Numbered from the stretch's first letter, positions 45,447 to 58,879 are shown. The stretch: 64,000 nt of DNA from Copromyces sp. CBS 386.78 (GCA_030685235.1 MU839089.1:372001-436000); one strand, 5' to 3'. Translations and numbers: made by a program. Notes: a model not told the origin generated them from the sequence alone.

Positions 45447-48405
45447 TGTGTTCTCGTCTCGCGGGACGATGGCGTCTTATGCAGCGTCTCTGACGTGAAA
45501 AAGAGCCTTGGGGTGCAGACGGGCTGTTGTTGTATTTGTGTATGTAGGTCGTTACGAGGAAGTTGACGATTGGAGAAGATTGGAGTGCTGCTGCAGATGG
45601 ATGGATGGATTGTGTATGCGCGGGTAGTACGGCGAATGTCGTTATGACTCGGGCATGTTTGTCGCAGATGATAGAATGTGGTTGTTGGGAATAGAATGAG
45701 TCTTGAATTCCTGCTTCGAATCAATCAGATGTTGGATTGTCACTCAGATGGATGGCGGGGACTTGGGAGGGGAGGAGGGGTGCAGTGGGCAAACCCCTTC
45801 CTTTTTAGCTTTCAGCCCAGCAGCAGCGGACAAGCCGGGGCAGGCACCTTCTCACAGAGCACCGCATGATCAAAACGTGCTGTGATTTACAGGGCAAACA
45901 AGGATCTTCTTAGCCCGCCTGCCTGCCTACTGAAAAAAGTCCATCACAACAAGTGCCTGAAAGCTTTTTTTTTCTTCCAGTGCTTCCATACGCCTCACCA
46001 AACCAAATTCCAAGGGTCTCGTCTTTCTCGGCGTTGACATCACACTAAGGCACAGGAAAAAGAAAGAAAAAAAAGAAAGAAAAAAAAGAAAGAAAAAAAA
46101 GAATGTCCAACAACTTTTAGCGAGATGGCTGGGCAGGCAATTCATTCCAAATCTTGGACCCCCAACCCAAGAAACGAAAAAAAGAAAACAGCCAAGCAGG
46201 AACACGAGCGGGAGCAGGCGGGCCAAGAACAAGATGACACCATCCAGCAGATGATGTGCTCGTCCAACGAAAGAGATTCCTGTTACGTACAAGAGGATGG
46301 ATGGCACGTTCGCACCGGTCAGCAACACACACTTCTCGAACCCTAGTTTGGAAAGGGTTCCTTCGATAGCATGGATGAATTGATTGATAACGCTCGATAT
46401 CGAGAAAAGATATGATATCAACAAGACAATGGAGGGTCTTGAGGCTTGGGTTTGATATCAAAGTACGTAGAGGTAGGTTTCCACTCACCTTCCCATTCGT
46501 CTTGCCAAGAACACATCCTAACGGAAGGTTTACAGAGAGAGGGATCTTCGCCAGCTCACGGCTTCCCCGAACTGGAAATTCGATTTCGGAGTTCGACTCG
46601 TCTCATGACAGACAACTAACAGTTCGTGATCGCAGATGAGACCGAAATCTACCGCCGGGTTGGGTCCGGTACCTGAATGACTGACTCTTGTTTTCTGTCC
46701 CGTGACACTTTATCCAAATCTGTTTCCCATTCTGGTTATCAAGCTTTCTAGAACGCGGAGAGAGCTGTGCCTCAACCGCTCGTTTGAAACGGGGGAACAA
46801 CAAACATGCTTCCCACGTTTTCGTTCATGTTGCCATGCAGTTGAGTCGTCGTTGACACGCGGCATCTTTTGCCAAATCTCCCGGATGGATGGTGGTGGGT
46901 GGGAAGCCGGACAAACAAACAAAACATGGAAATCGGCAACTTTGATTTATTCTGCTCGCGTGTTGCCGATTGCGTACATATATGTCTACATCCCTTACAA
47001 CATCCTCAACCCAACCACATCGGCACTTTGCCCGCCGCCGGCAGTAGTAATCCGACATTGGTCCCTCCGTCCGTCCGTCCGTCCGCGTCCGTTCGCGGCG
47101 CGGGAAAAGTGGAGAGAGCGCATCGGCACAGTTCCGTTCCGTTATCCGGGCTCGCTCACCAGGCTCCACAGTGGAAATCCATCCCGGGCCCGCGTCGAGG
47201 CCCGAGTCCCGAGTCCCGAGTCCCGAGTTCCGTCCGGACTGCCCCTGAAGAGTCTTCACACCACCCGCCCGACGGGACTTTCCAGTGATGTACGTAATGT
47301 AATGTACCTTACCTACCTTGACTGTAAACACAGTTAACTCTTGAGATCTCTACAATCTCTCTCTCATAAATGGAATGGAAACGAATAAATGGAAACGAAA
47401 GCTCTAAATTAATCCCCCTTCCATCATCGGTACCCTGTCTCTCACAAGTCCGCGGTCCGCCTTTCTGTTTGCCAAGAGGTACCTCAACGCAACGCAGCCA
47501 CCGGCCAACCGCAACTCTTCCTTCGTCTCCGGCGGTGTGTGTGTGTGTGTCTGTTTGCAGTCTAGATGGCCTTTCCGATCCGAACGGAGGTACATATGTA
47601 TGTAGTGTCGCGGGCATGAGGCTCATGAGGCACAGTGTCCGGATCATCGATCGGTCTTTAAGCGTGCGTGGAATTCTCCAGTCCGGCCTGGTTTCGGTCT
47701 CGGTCCCGGATTCTCTGTCTGTCGTCCTAGAACAGACTGCAAAATATCAGCTTGGTTACAAACAAACCAACACGCAAATCTTGGACGAAAAGTGAATTGT
47801 GCCCTTTTTTTTTTTTTTTTTTTTTTTGTCTGGGAGAATGGACTATGTTTGTTGAACAACAATGATATTGATTACAACCGGGCTAATAAAACAGAAAACA
47901 GAAGAACCGCCGGCGCCTCTCCTCTCCTGTATACTCTCTTTCCCCTTTCCAGTGTGACAGAAATATATGGTAGTATGGAAGTGAAAAAACATAAAGATAA
48001 AAAATAAAAAAAGTATTTACAACTTGTACTAGAATAGATCCAATGGGTGCAGTGGTCCCGCCAATTCTAGAATAAACACACACATACTAGCAAGATATCC
48101 TTTCATTTCCCCCAATTCCCGTCCATTTCTTTGGTACATGTCCAAATCCTATCTGTCCCTATTCTAGGACATCCCTTGAATCCAACAAGCCTATGTATGC
48201 TGCTGAATTGGTTTTGCGTCCTTTCCATCATGCAGGACACCCAATAGTCCTTGTTCGAATGGCCAAACCAACAAGTCTTGTCCGTTTCTTCGTTATCCTC
48301 GTTTTGTCGTGAATCCATGACGGTGATAGCCTGAGCTCCTGTGGTCTCCAGTCGTCGTCGGCAACTGTGACTAGCCCTATTTCACACCTCATATCCAACA
48401 CCCCC
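45447..48405. other. Intergenic: DUF3602 upstream region and velB 3' flank
   Basis: Nearly 3 kb without a supported gene. It contains an A/G-rich imperfect repeat (46050-46105), a TCCG tetranucleotide run (about 47065-47086), an 8-bp-type GAGTCCC tandem (about 47203-47228), a TG run (about 47536-47551) and a poly-T tract at 47806-47827. Open frames here are short and mutually overlapping. Confidence 0.55.
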
Positions 48406-50554
48406 CTAATAATCATCATCATCCTCATTATTCTTACTATTCGCCCCCTCCTTCCTGATGGGAATTTTGATCCCTTGCGTCGCAAAACACTTGCTGAGCG
48501 CCGTGCTGTCGCACACACCAGGGAACTTCTTGGCCGAAAAGACCTGAAATGGCTCGCTGAAGACCGAGGCCAAGATGGGCGCCTTGGACTGGTTGATGAT
48601 GCCTGTGCTGCTGCTTCCCGAACCGGAGGATCCCGAGGAGGGGAGCGGGGTGGGGAGACCGACGTTTACAAAGGAGAATTGGAGTCTTTTGTTTTGTGGC
48701 CATGTTAGCTTGCTGTTCTCCGGGGGTTCTGCACGGGATCAAGTGAAGCAAGGGACAGTATGTCTAGATGACGGGGGACAACATAACATACCTAAAAACC
48801 CCCTCAGTCCTCACGCTCAAATCCTGCATCACGAACCAAATCCCAATCTTGTCGTTCGTATCCGTCAACCTGAAGGCGCTGCACACCAAGCTTCCGATCA
48901 AGTTCCTCGTGAACATGCCCTGGGGCTGCTGTCCTCCTCCGCCGCCCTGGCCACCGGCAACGCTGCTGACCGACATTCTTTGCTGCAGAGGTCCACCGGG
49001 CATGCCACCGGGCATGCCTGGAATACCGCCGCCGCCGCCGTATTGATTCGCATGATCGTAAGGACCTACTCGCTGGGGAGCGCCGTATGGTCCGGCGGCC
49101 TGGTGGGATGCAAGTTGTGGTTGGTTGTACTGGTAGTGCGAGGGGGCGGGGGCGCCGTAGGGGTTTCCGTTTACGAAGCCGGCTGTATTGTTAGCATTTA
49201 CTGCACTGTACTGTATAACATCGTGAATGGGTAAACATAGGTAAGCATACCCTGGTAAGGACTCGTCTGCATATCGTACGGATTCATGCCCGGGTTCCCT
49301 TGATACGGCGACATTCCCTGATGATGTCCTCCATAGCCAGCACCAACAACAACATCTCGATTCGACGGCAGAATATGCGAATAAGCCGGCGTCGTTTGCT
49401 CGAGCGAGGCGTACGAAGCGGGCGTGGTAGACGAAATAGAGGGCGTCGAGGTCGTGTGTCGGACGAGGTTTACTTCTTTGAGAGCGTCTTCTGTGTAGAG
49501 GCTAACGTTGCAGATGAACATTGAGTATTCGATTTCACTGGTGAAATGTGTCAGCCATTCATCATCATTGGTAAGGGGGTTTAAACGAGAATACTAACTT
49601 GCAATCAATCTCTTTCCCAGTTTTCGCATCTCTGATAACCAGCTTAACACAGGGAGGAGGCGTGATAGGTCTTCGATCCTGTCATGTCCAAATGTCATGT
49701 GTAAGCCACCGATCGCAAAACTGTTTGTGCTGGGTAGAGCGAGAAAAACATAACACAACACAAGGCAATAGGCTACATTGGTTGGATGAAACTTGCATGT
49801 GCTAATGTGCCAATGTGCCATGTGCCAGCAGCCAGCCAGCAGCCAGCCAGACATAAAACTAAGCAAGCCATAGATCCAAACGTACCTTATCACCAAAACC
49901 ACACATTCGCGCACGTTGTGGTTGTTGCACAACTTCAAGCCTATTGAACAAAAAGTGAAACCGGGTTAGCCCTGTCTGTTCGTCTTTTCTTGACTTTTGT
50001 CTCTGTCCAGTCTCTTGGCCCTCTTTGGCTCTTGTCTTGTCGTCTCCTCGCTCCGTCTCTGTCTGTCTTTCTGTCTTCAAAAATACTCACGAATACATCC
50101 TCCCCTGACTATCCGTCCCCGAGTAGGGCTTCAGATTTTGTTCCTGCTGCATCCTTTCCTCGACCGTCAAGGGCGCTCGTTCTTGCGCTTGTTGTTGTTG
50201 CTGCTGCTGCTGGGATGGCGGGGTGGATTGTAATTGACCGCCGTGGACGCCGCTTCCATCTCCTCCATGACTGTTGGGACCACCACCTGGGCCGAGGGAA
50301 AGAGGAGCCCCCGAAGAACCGGAGCCGGAGCCGGACATGGTGGTGGCATCTTGGTATGGGTTTGTATGGCTGGGCGGCGGTGGCGCGTTGGGAGGGGCCA
50401 TGGAGGGCAGTTGCTGTTGGTGTTGCTGCTGGTGCAGCTGGTGATGACGCGGGGCCGGGGGGTATGGAGACGCGTGATGAGGATCGTGGCCGTGATAGCT
50501 CGTCGTGTGGTCGGGCGGCAGCTGGTGCGGCAGGTTTGAAGGATACGGTTGCAT
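48406..50554 (-). CDS. velB: Velvet-family regulator VelB
   Basis: Six exons: 50554-50091, 49940-49886, 49678-49599, 49537-49251, 49182-48792 and 48685-48406; 518 residues, all phases consistent. VelB partners VeA and VosA in the nuclear velvet complex that links light, development and secondary metabolism. The N-terminal 150 residues are His/Gln/Pro/Gly-rich. The velvet domain is split, as is typical of VelB. Part one (about 155-222) has LEVVQQPQRARMCGFGDKD, RRPITPPPCVKLVI and KEVNLV. A Tyr/Pro/Gly-rich insert (about 223-388) follows. Part two (about 389-500) has MFTRNLIGSL, FRLTD, KIGIWFVMQDLSVRTEG and FSAKKFPGV. The split domain and LEVVQQP motif separate it from VosA and VeA. It is called ve-2 in Neurospora, as I recall. 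The C-terminus is short and acidic. Confidence 0.95.
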
Positions 50555-53500
50555 CTTTTTGTTGTCTGTTTCGTCCGTTCTTGGTCTTTTATTTCTTAAC
50601 CTGGCTGTATTGTATGTCTTGTCTGTAGGTAGGTAGGTATGCCGGCGCGCAATTGATTGATTGATGGTTCGATCCCCTGGAAGCTCGGACTCGAGTGCGC
50701 AACGGTTCTAGGAACTAAGTACAGTAGTAAAAGTCGGAGGAGGGGTCTTTGTCTTTTTGTTGTTCTTTTGTATTTCTGGACCCGATCCAAATCCAAAAGA
50801 AGGTGAACCACGGTTGATGTTCTGTGGGCGCAAGGGAAGTGGGCGTACAAGAGCTTTATTTGTTATTTCTTTTTCTTCTTCTGCCAAACAACAACAAAAG
50901 CGCTGACGACAGCTCTTCAAGAAAGGCACAAGATGTTAGGTTGTAGCTTGTCAGGAACACGGAACACCCTTGAACTGGAGCTGTCGCGCTCGGGTACCTC
51001 TCTGTTGGGTTGGAGAGCCGCAGTGCTCAGGTGGATGAGGGGCGGGCGGGTTCGGTCAGTGGCACCGAAGGAGCGGCAGCAGGGCGGGGAGCGTGGGGCA
51101 CGTTTGGGATTTTTTTTGGGGGCGGGGGCTGTCTTTCCAGTTAGGCAGTCAGTACTCAGTCCAGGCTGACGGGAAGTCGGTCGGGAATGCAAGTGACGGG
51201 ATCCAGAGAGAATGATTCGGCAGAGCTGACAAAAGTGGAAGTCGCTAAAGTCAGTTGTCAGGCCAACTTATAGTGAGATGACGATGACGAATGGCGATTG
51301 GGTCGGGACCGAGAAAGAGTTGAAAGTGCAGAAATTTGTCGAGTTTGTCCAAGAAGGGTTCGGTTTCAAGTTGAACGAAGAGGAGAATGAAGGTATGTGT
51401 TATTTGCGGGTCACCGATTATTAGCCTAGGTTGAGTGAGGTTGCTTTGAAAGTAGGTAACTTTACTTCTCTTTTGAGAAAAAAGAAAGAGAGACTTCACT
51501 TTACTCTTCAATACCCCTTGCCCACCCTTGAAGACCTTCCCCGCGAAGCTCGGTGTTTGTGTCTGTGTGTTGCTGATGATTCTTGGGTGTAATCCAGGGT
51601 CCTCTTAAGGCCCGTGTACCGTGTATCTTGTATCTAGTGGTGCATGTGGAGCATCTTCTCGCAGCTGTTTTTGGTCAGTTCAGTACCTCTCATTGGCGGT
51701 TTCAAAGTGTGTTTCGTAGCTGTACCTTTGCTGTACACTACACTTGTGAAGCTGCAGCACCGTCCATGCAATCAAGTCTCCGACACGCAGCCAGGCCCTC
51801 TACCTGGTAACCTGTTAGACCTCACTACCTAAGGAAAGAAGGGATACCGCTGCCTGTCCGTTTTACCTATCGCAGTATGCATATCACGCTGTTGTGCCAG
51901 GTTCCATCTGCAAGACATATACCTCTGGTCTGACGTTGTAGCGGCCTAGCTACTGTGTAAACGACGGGAAACCGAATATTGACAAGCGACCAAGTCAAGC
52001 CAAGTCAAGTCCGCTGCCGGGCTGCTTGCTGGCTTCTGGGCTACTGCCGTCGTCGGGTAGTGCTGTGCAAATGCCCGTCAGACGGGAGTCCAGTCTAGCT
52101 TAGCTCATCAGCCGTAGAGTCCTTGGTGGGAGTTGTTGGGACTAGGTGTGTTAGGTCTAAGCTAATGGGGGGGTAATCGTAGTAGCGATTTGCTGAAGGC
52201 GGGACGTCAAAGCTATGAATGAGCCCGCTGGAACGGGAAGCTGAGATGTGCTGATGCGAGTATTGCCATTTTGTTAATAATCCAATTTCCCGAGAGAGCT
52301 TGTGCTGGTAAATCATCAGCTGCTGCTATATCGTGGTGGTAGCTTGTGCGGGTCACTGAATAAAACATCATATATATAGTTGCTATTATTGTGGTATATT
52401 TCCCCAAGCCTATAGCTCTTTAGCGCTCACCCACAAACGAATGCGAATAGAACCGCAAAACGGCCGCTAGGCCACGCCCGAGTGTTCATCATGACAGCCC
52501 ATTATGGCGACCACAAGGCAAGGAGCCTTGTTGAATATCAGGCGACGACGTTGTAGCAACATTGCTCACGGACACTTGCGAGAAATCAAGGGAGGATAGG
52601 GCATCTTGGCCGCGGGTGTAACGAAAGAAAAGCAACGCTCAGTAGCATGTGGTGGTGCATTGTAAGGTATAACCTGAACGGGTTCCATGGAGAGGTAGCT
52701 ATTCGGTACCTGGGATTGCGACTGTCACCTCATGTAGCGGCGCTTCATCTGTCGTGCTCGAGAGCTGTGACCGGGGAGTAGAAAACGGCCATTTCAGATT
52801 CCAGCTTGTCCTGTTTTGTGCTATGGTAGCAGTGAACAGCCAGCAACCGGACAGGGGGTTAGGTAGGTACCGTGAGGCGGGATTCAGACGGGATACCTCG
52901 CCGGACTGCCCTACCACCCAGAGAAAGCGTACAGCAGAATGTTACAATCGCACAACTTACATAGCCTAGGTACGACCACTGGGCCGTTACCGGGCGTCCA
53001 TCAGCAATAACAAGCCGTCCTCAGCCGCCGAGATGGGATACCAGCAGTGGAAGGTCGTTTGCAGATTTCGCTGTGATATGCTCAGTCTCGATGGAGAGAT
53101 CAGTGCATATGTAGACAGGCGGCCGCCATAACATGCCCGGACGTTAGCCGCGATCTCGTCTTCACTTGCCTGCTGTAAGCATAAACATGGACGTAACGGT
53201 CGGCAAGACCTACCTTGTGGTGGTATCGAGTGTAGAGTTACCAAGTTCGGCTCACCATGCTTCCGCTCCGAGCTCTTCACAAACCCTGTGCATGTGTTGC
53301 CCTTCTCTGACCTCCAGGCTCAGGCCTCCATGAGTCCACGGAAAGCGAGGACGACACCGTACGGCGGTAGTAGGCACCGAAATTGGAGGCTGAAATGGTC
53401 CAGACTTTTGGTGTGTAATTCGAGTCCATAGCTTGGTTTTGTCGTCCCGGCAGGTGGTGTTGTAATTAACCACCAAGGTCATCAAAGCCTCCAGATGACC

Positions 53501-56500
53501 TTGATCGCTGGTCACCACTTTGTGTCTGCGGCCCGATCGGTGAGCATACATGTCCATCGGGACGGACAGGAAGTCACAAGGTGGTGATGGCAATCAAGTC
53601 CCGCTTGCTTTCCTTTGGCCCAGCTCACACCCACACGCTGATAGCGGAGGCAGGTCCTGATTCCCCAACGAGTCCTTGGACAATCAACCAGTCCTGGCGT
53701 TTTGCGCCACACCTGCTAGCCGAGTCGTCAGAGAGAGGAGCGGGTCCGTACCGCACGCGGCAACTTCCCGTGCGGCGGAAGCGGCGTCTGCAACGAGTCG
53801 GACAGCGCAGTCGGAGAGGCACAGATGTTATCGAGTTGTCAGAATCCCACCGCATTGCAGTGTTGTCTCAACTGCAAGTCACCACTCTCCGTGCCTCGTC
53901 AGCAAGAGCGAGAGTGCAAATGCCGTCGCCAGGAGGATAGCGAGGAGGTCCAAATCGACAACCAACTGGCTATGTCGAGGACGATCCTTGCTGGAGGAGG
54001 CTATATGTCGAGCCACGACTTGAACCGGATGAGCTGGCAATACTGAGTTTTGGCCAGAAATATCCAATCAAAAGATTGACGTTTCCACGTGAGGAAGAGG
54101 TTTAATGAGCCGCAACGGTGATGCCACGATCCGAGTAATCAAAGGATGAAGTGAATGGAAATAGAACAAGTCAAACTTGGGACTGGATGAACAGTAGCAC
54201 CCGGTTGAGTTTGGTAATGGTAGGAAAAACAAACGGTGCGGACGGGTTCTCGCCGAAGGGCAATGGAGGATTGGGAGATTGATTGCTTTGATTGATGGTT
54301 GAGTGTTGGATGTCATTGATGAATTGAGGTCCTCCTTGCAGGATCTGCCACTCCCGACACGGCACCTGTGGGCCAGTGACAGCTGTCAAATAGATCCACT
54401 TCAGACTAAGCATTTAGTGTACGCACCGACATCATCAACTGGGAAACGGCATTGGAGATGCAGCTCGCTGCCTCGAGGCTCGTTCCCGAAAGTTTGAAGA
54501 AATCACAAATTAGGACAGTCCCTTTCCAAGAAGGGACGATCAAGGGACTGGCGGACTTGCCTCCGAACTCTTTTGGATCTGTGAAAATTCTTTTTTCGTC
54601 AACGCTCGAGTGTCTTCCTCGGACCTTAAGTTGGAATTCCGGTTCGCCCACAAACCGCCCACATCCAATTGCAACCATCACGATCCTCTGACATCCAAAG
54701 GACTTTTCATGACTTCTTCGCAAGAGTTCTAACTTCACTCATCTTGATCTTGAGCTTTTTCGGGCCCCATTGCCGGGATTCAACGTTACCACCATAACCG
54801 TCCAGCATGACGGAAGGGGCGCCTCATGCGACGAACCGAGACCGTGCGCATAAAACGTGCGGGGGTGACAATGGAAGCTGATCATGGTCCAAGAATATTT
54901 TACGGTCCTTCTCTCTCAGTCTGGTTTATGTTTGTTTGTTTCAGTCTGGGCCTTTCCATGATTCCCCTCTCCCTTTTCGTTTCTTGACTTGGCTTGGCTG
55001 GATGGTTGAGGAAGGCTTCCATACGTTCTACATCCGTGCGCATTCATGCGTAGGTCGTCGATGAAACAGCTTATCAGCACGATATGCTGTAGGGCGCTTT
55101 CACTCACTATCAAAAACGACGACATATCAGACTTTGAGTCCACCGTCATCTTGACTCTTGCAAAGAGTGTGAACCATCAAGAGCCATCCGAGACTAAAGG
55201 CATGGGAACAAGACAGGGCATTATTCATGCGAACCCATCTCGGGTTGCTATTGCTCCCCTTCGCTGCCAGGCAACCGACGAGTGTTTGTTCCCCTAAATC
55301 GCCGCACCGTATACTGTGTGGTGCAACTCCACCACTCACTCCCAAGGCTGACTTCGGATTCTGCAGCGAAACGCTTTTGGATAGGAATTCAAGCATCGAC
55401 ACCAATGCCCCCGTCATCTGCCTGTACTGATACTCAACGCAGGGGTAGATGCCAGGCGGTCCTCCACAATATTCGAACAAAAGGTTGAGACCTTGTCATG
55501 CCATCATCACAACACAAGACGCCATAGACGGGAACTTCAGTAACCGTCCGGGAATGGGACTTTACCACCCCGTACTTTCGTCAAGTCCATCTTGCCATCT
55601 TGTCCAGAGCCAAGGTTACTCTGCCTCCAAGGCAGTTGCTTTCTGCAGGGCACGGGTTCATGACGTACTGGATATGGGGCCATCACCTAGGACCAGCATC
55701 GGTACCGATATGAAGCTTTATATGGGGTAACGATGAGCAGAGAAGCACTGCTCTCCAATGGTCCATTCTCGCCTTGCCATGACCGCCAACAGACCAGGTG
55801 TGATCCACTCCATCCTACTTGGAGATTAGGCATGCCATACCATGTGCTTCCCCAGAACGGTAGGACATGACCAAGGATGGATGGCCGTTCCTCGAGGACC
55901 AAGCTATATGTGGCCGCGATATGGGATACCAGAGGACACTGGGAGTGACTACTTTTACAGGAATGGTGGACCTGGAAGATACCTAGTGCCTAATCGAGGA
56001 AGACAGAGCACTAATCGACAATGTCTCGGTTAACATGACACCCTCATATGGAAGCATGAGCTTATAGCAGAGCCAATAAGCTACGGAGCTCGCCATTCCT
56101 TGCTCGGAGACTCGGGGTCGGGGATGAGGGAGCGGCACCCAGAGATGGAGACACTGGGGGTGTCTTGCTCATGTGGGAGATTTGGCAGACATTGGGGACG
56201 TGACGATGAAGGCCCAGACCACGATGATGAACCAGCTTGGCCAGTCATTGTCAATCTCTGGGTGCTGGCCCTCAATGATTATCACTCCCGTCCGTGGTAC
56301 ACAAGATATTTGGTTGCAAGCACTTTCCTTGATCGGGACATGAACAGTAGCTCAGCACGGTACTCGCTAATGAAGGCTACACCCGTCCCGTTTCCGGCTT
56401 TCCGTACTTTGTCTCTGGGCTGACCTGACTACCTTTAGGCAGCACTGTGGTGATCATCACTCATTTCCATTAAACTCTTTTTCGTCAGTTGACCAAGGTT

Positions 56501-57140
56501 ATAACAGTTGGTCGTGTCGGCTGCGTGCCAAATTCTGTCCAAGCAAGCAACAGTCGTGATAGCAGAGGCGATGATAAAAAAGGATATAAAAAAAAGGAAA
56601 AAGAGGAGGAAAAAAAGAAACTATCTACTTTACTTTCTCCTCGGGAACGAGCGGACCATGTGTCGACATCCGCAATCTCAGCCTTTCGCGAAAGAATTGC
56701 GTGACATGATCCGAGTCGAACTCGTGACCTCTTCGTGGACCGGAGTGCGGCACACTGAAGAGGCCCTCAATGAGACCAGTTGAGCTACCCGCCCTGGTTA
56801 GGCGGGTATCTGGTCTCTAGGAGATCCTGACTACTCGGCCTGGATTGGCCGCTTATCAAGGGCAAGCGAGCGAGCGCGGCGGCCCGGGACGCAGGTGGGT
56901 GGCCTAGACGGATTTCGTCCCATGTCTGGTGAGTGGTATTTGCGCTCCGTTGGGTGAAGGTGGTGGAAGTGGAAGGAAGGTACGGGGTGGACTGTGCGGT
57001 AGCGCCGTGTGGTTGATGGGTTGTCTCGGAGGCAGCTAGTGGGTGGGCGGGCAACGAAGGGAACCACAAGGCATCTTCACTCTTGTCTCCATCTCATTGT
57101 CATTTGGTCTGTTAAAATCCCCTTAACACGCTTCCCGCCG
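50555..57140. other. 6.6-kb gene-poor interval upstream of velB
   Basis: No convincing coding gene. The first kilobase is the presumed velB promoter and leader. Weak frames at 53676-54023, 55127-55480 and 56100-56423 lack recognisable motifs and plausible splice partners. Composition is balanced and not strongly A+T-rich, so there is no obvious repeat-induced mutation desert. A tRNA-like sequence lies at 56702-56794. Confidence 0.5.
56702..56794 (-). pseudogene. tRNA-like sequence with pol III A and B boxes (tRNA pseudogene or SINE head)
   Basis: Read on the minus strand, the A box TAGCTCAACTGG (56787-56776) fits the consensus TRGYNNARNNGG fully. The B box AGTTCGACTCGG (56722-56711) fits closely. 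A 7-bp stem CCTCTTC/GAAGAGG lies where an anticodon stem with an intron would be. The 5' end GGGCGGG has no complementary 3' acceptor strand, and the T loop is two bases short, so this is not a functional tRNA. T-rich sequence follows about 70 bp further on the minus strand (to about 56566), as in pol III terminators or SINE tails. Confidence 0.45.
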
Positions 57141-57580
57141 TCATCTGGTCCATCTTCCACACCGACCGACGTCCTCCTCACAAGCACCACCACCCTCATC
57201 CTCAAAGACCACCTCCACCCCATCCTCATCATAAACCGGCACATGCCCCAAAATAACCACCTCCATCCACCCCTGCTCGATACGCTTCTCCACCCGATCA
57301 ATATCATTCTCCTCTCCTTCCCTTTCTCTCTTGTCCGGAGAATCAATCCGAAACCCTCTATCCACCAAACACAACCGAAACCCATTCTGCGGACCGTGTC
57401 TACCGGTTTGATAAACGAAGAAGAGCATAGGCCATCGCAGCTTGCCCGTAGTTGGATCGCGGTCTCCATGGTGGAAGATGTGGTGCCGGACGGAGCCTGG
57501 ATGGTTGGAGATTTCTTCGAGGGGACTGCACTGCCGAGGGCGAGGTGGTGGAGGACTGATGGCAGGTTTTGATAATATAT
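57141..57580 (-). CDS. Unrecognised coding exon, 5' end not located
   Basis: On the minus strand one frame is open from about 57655 to TGA at 57143-57141. Its last 145 codons have clear protein character: aromatic/hydrophobic blocks such as RWPMLFFVYQTGRHGPQN, then NGFRLCLVDRGFRID, then a charged stretch and WMEVVILGHVPVYDEDG. The first in-frame ATG is at 57428, inside this block, and sequence before it (including HHGDRDPTTGKL) also looks coding. The real start probably lies in an upstream exon or has been lost. I do not recognise the family. It could be a small hypothetical protein or a decayed gene. No splice acceptor can be fixed with confidence; a CAG at about 57558-57556 is one candidate. 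Confidence 0.4.
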
Positions 57581-57599
57581 AGATAGATAGGGCTGGAGG

Positions 57600-58879
57600 G
57601 GCTAGAGGGAAGTTATTTCTTTGATGGTCAAAAGGTTGAGACCCAGCGGAGGTATCTATCTATCTGCCTCTCATCTGAAGGGATGTGGGATGTGCAAGTA
57701 AGACTTGATATTTCATGGTGAAATTGAACAGGGCACTCACTGGCTACCCTCACTGACTGTGTTACTTATAAAAGTTAGCTGGGTACTTACTTATCTTGTG
57801 TAAAGGCCTGGAAGACTAGACTACATACAGACCGACGAGTCATCGGCCAGACGTGACGGAGTGAGGTGAGATGCCAAGCCAGAGAGAGACCTCTACAACG
57901 ACAAGTAACGATCAAGCGGTTGAGAATGAAAATGAAATGGGACGTTTTATGTTGTGGAAACAACAAGGTCAGGAGACAGAGAACTAGCGAGTTTGAGTAA
58001 CAGTTTCCACAACCACGAATGAACGTAACGTAACGACAAAATTGCGGGAGCAAAAGAGACATTACAAGAATAGAAACATTATTTTATTGGATACACCCAT
58101 CCGGGGTCCGTTCCGCTTCCTTAGACTTACTTAGTTACCTGCTAGGTCCGGAAATGCTCTCTTTCACGACACGTCCAGAAATGGAAAAAAAAAAAAAAAA
58201 TGAAAAAAAAGGGGAAAAAAAGAGGGTTTAGTTAACGTCTAACCTACGATATTAACTCGCAGCGCTTCCATGTCCTCCACTAGAACAGCTCGAGCTCGAG
58301 CTTGAATCAACGTTTGTTCATAACAGTCAGCTTCAGCATTAGACTAATTAGATTCCTTGCCGTCATAGACACATACACAGAGACAGAGAGACAGAGAGAC
58401 AGACGCTTCTTACACATTATCATCATGTCCCTGTTTTCTTTCATCATGCTCGAACCACATAGGTAGGCATTCGTCAACTTTTCAGACAAACAAACCATGA
58501 CTTACTTGTACCTACCACCACTTGAAGAGCTAGCTGTATTTACTTGTATCTTACTCATTTCAAAGCCACTCACTCACTCACTCACTCTCTCTCTCACCCA
58601 CCAACTTAACGACCCACCAACTTAACGACCCACCAACTTAACGACCCTCCCGTCGGTTTGCGCCAATAACTGGTATTCACTATATACTTCAGTCAAGTGT
58701 CCAATTAATTAGACCAATTGCCCAGCAAATTACCCGACCCAAAGACTCATGTCCAAATAAACTACAGCAGCTACAACTCCAACTCCAACTCCAACTCCAA
58801 CTCCGACTCCGACATCAGACTTCCTTCAGAGCTCTCGTTTCACCCTGCTCGTTCAATTCAAACTTCAATTCAATTCAAT
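57600..58879. other. Intergenic: 3' flank of the Moco sulfurase gene
   Basis: No gene seen. It holds an A16 run at about 58184-58200, alternating GAGACAGA sequence at about 58380-58402, a 16-bp minisatellite and a hexamer repeat (listed separately). Confidence 0.6.
58597..58644 (+). repeat. 16-bp minisatellite, three perfect copies
   Basis: The unit CCCACCAACTTAACGA is repeated exactly three times (58597-58612, 58613-58628, 58629-58644). Confidence 0.97.

Noticed and set aside
46050..47830. Simple repeats as a possible CRISPR-like or satellite array
   Set aside because: They are short unrelated microsatellites without spacer structure, in eukaryotic intergenic DNA.
53581..54046. Overlapping 70-119 codon frames on both strands
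   Set aside because: They overlap each other, are Ser/Arg-rich and carry no motif.
56100..56423. 107-codon open frame, with a related-looking frame at 55842-56033
   Set aside because: Some tryptophan- and tyrosine-rich blocks look protein-like, but there is no recognisable family, no joining intron and a stop between them. At most a gene relic.
56702..56809. Circularly permuted tRNA gene
   Set aside because: An ACCCGCC strand stands upstream of the complementary 5' acceptor-like strand, but no T-arm precedes it; the inverted repeat is more likely coincidental.
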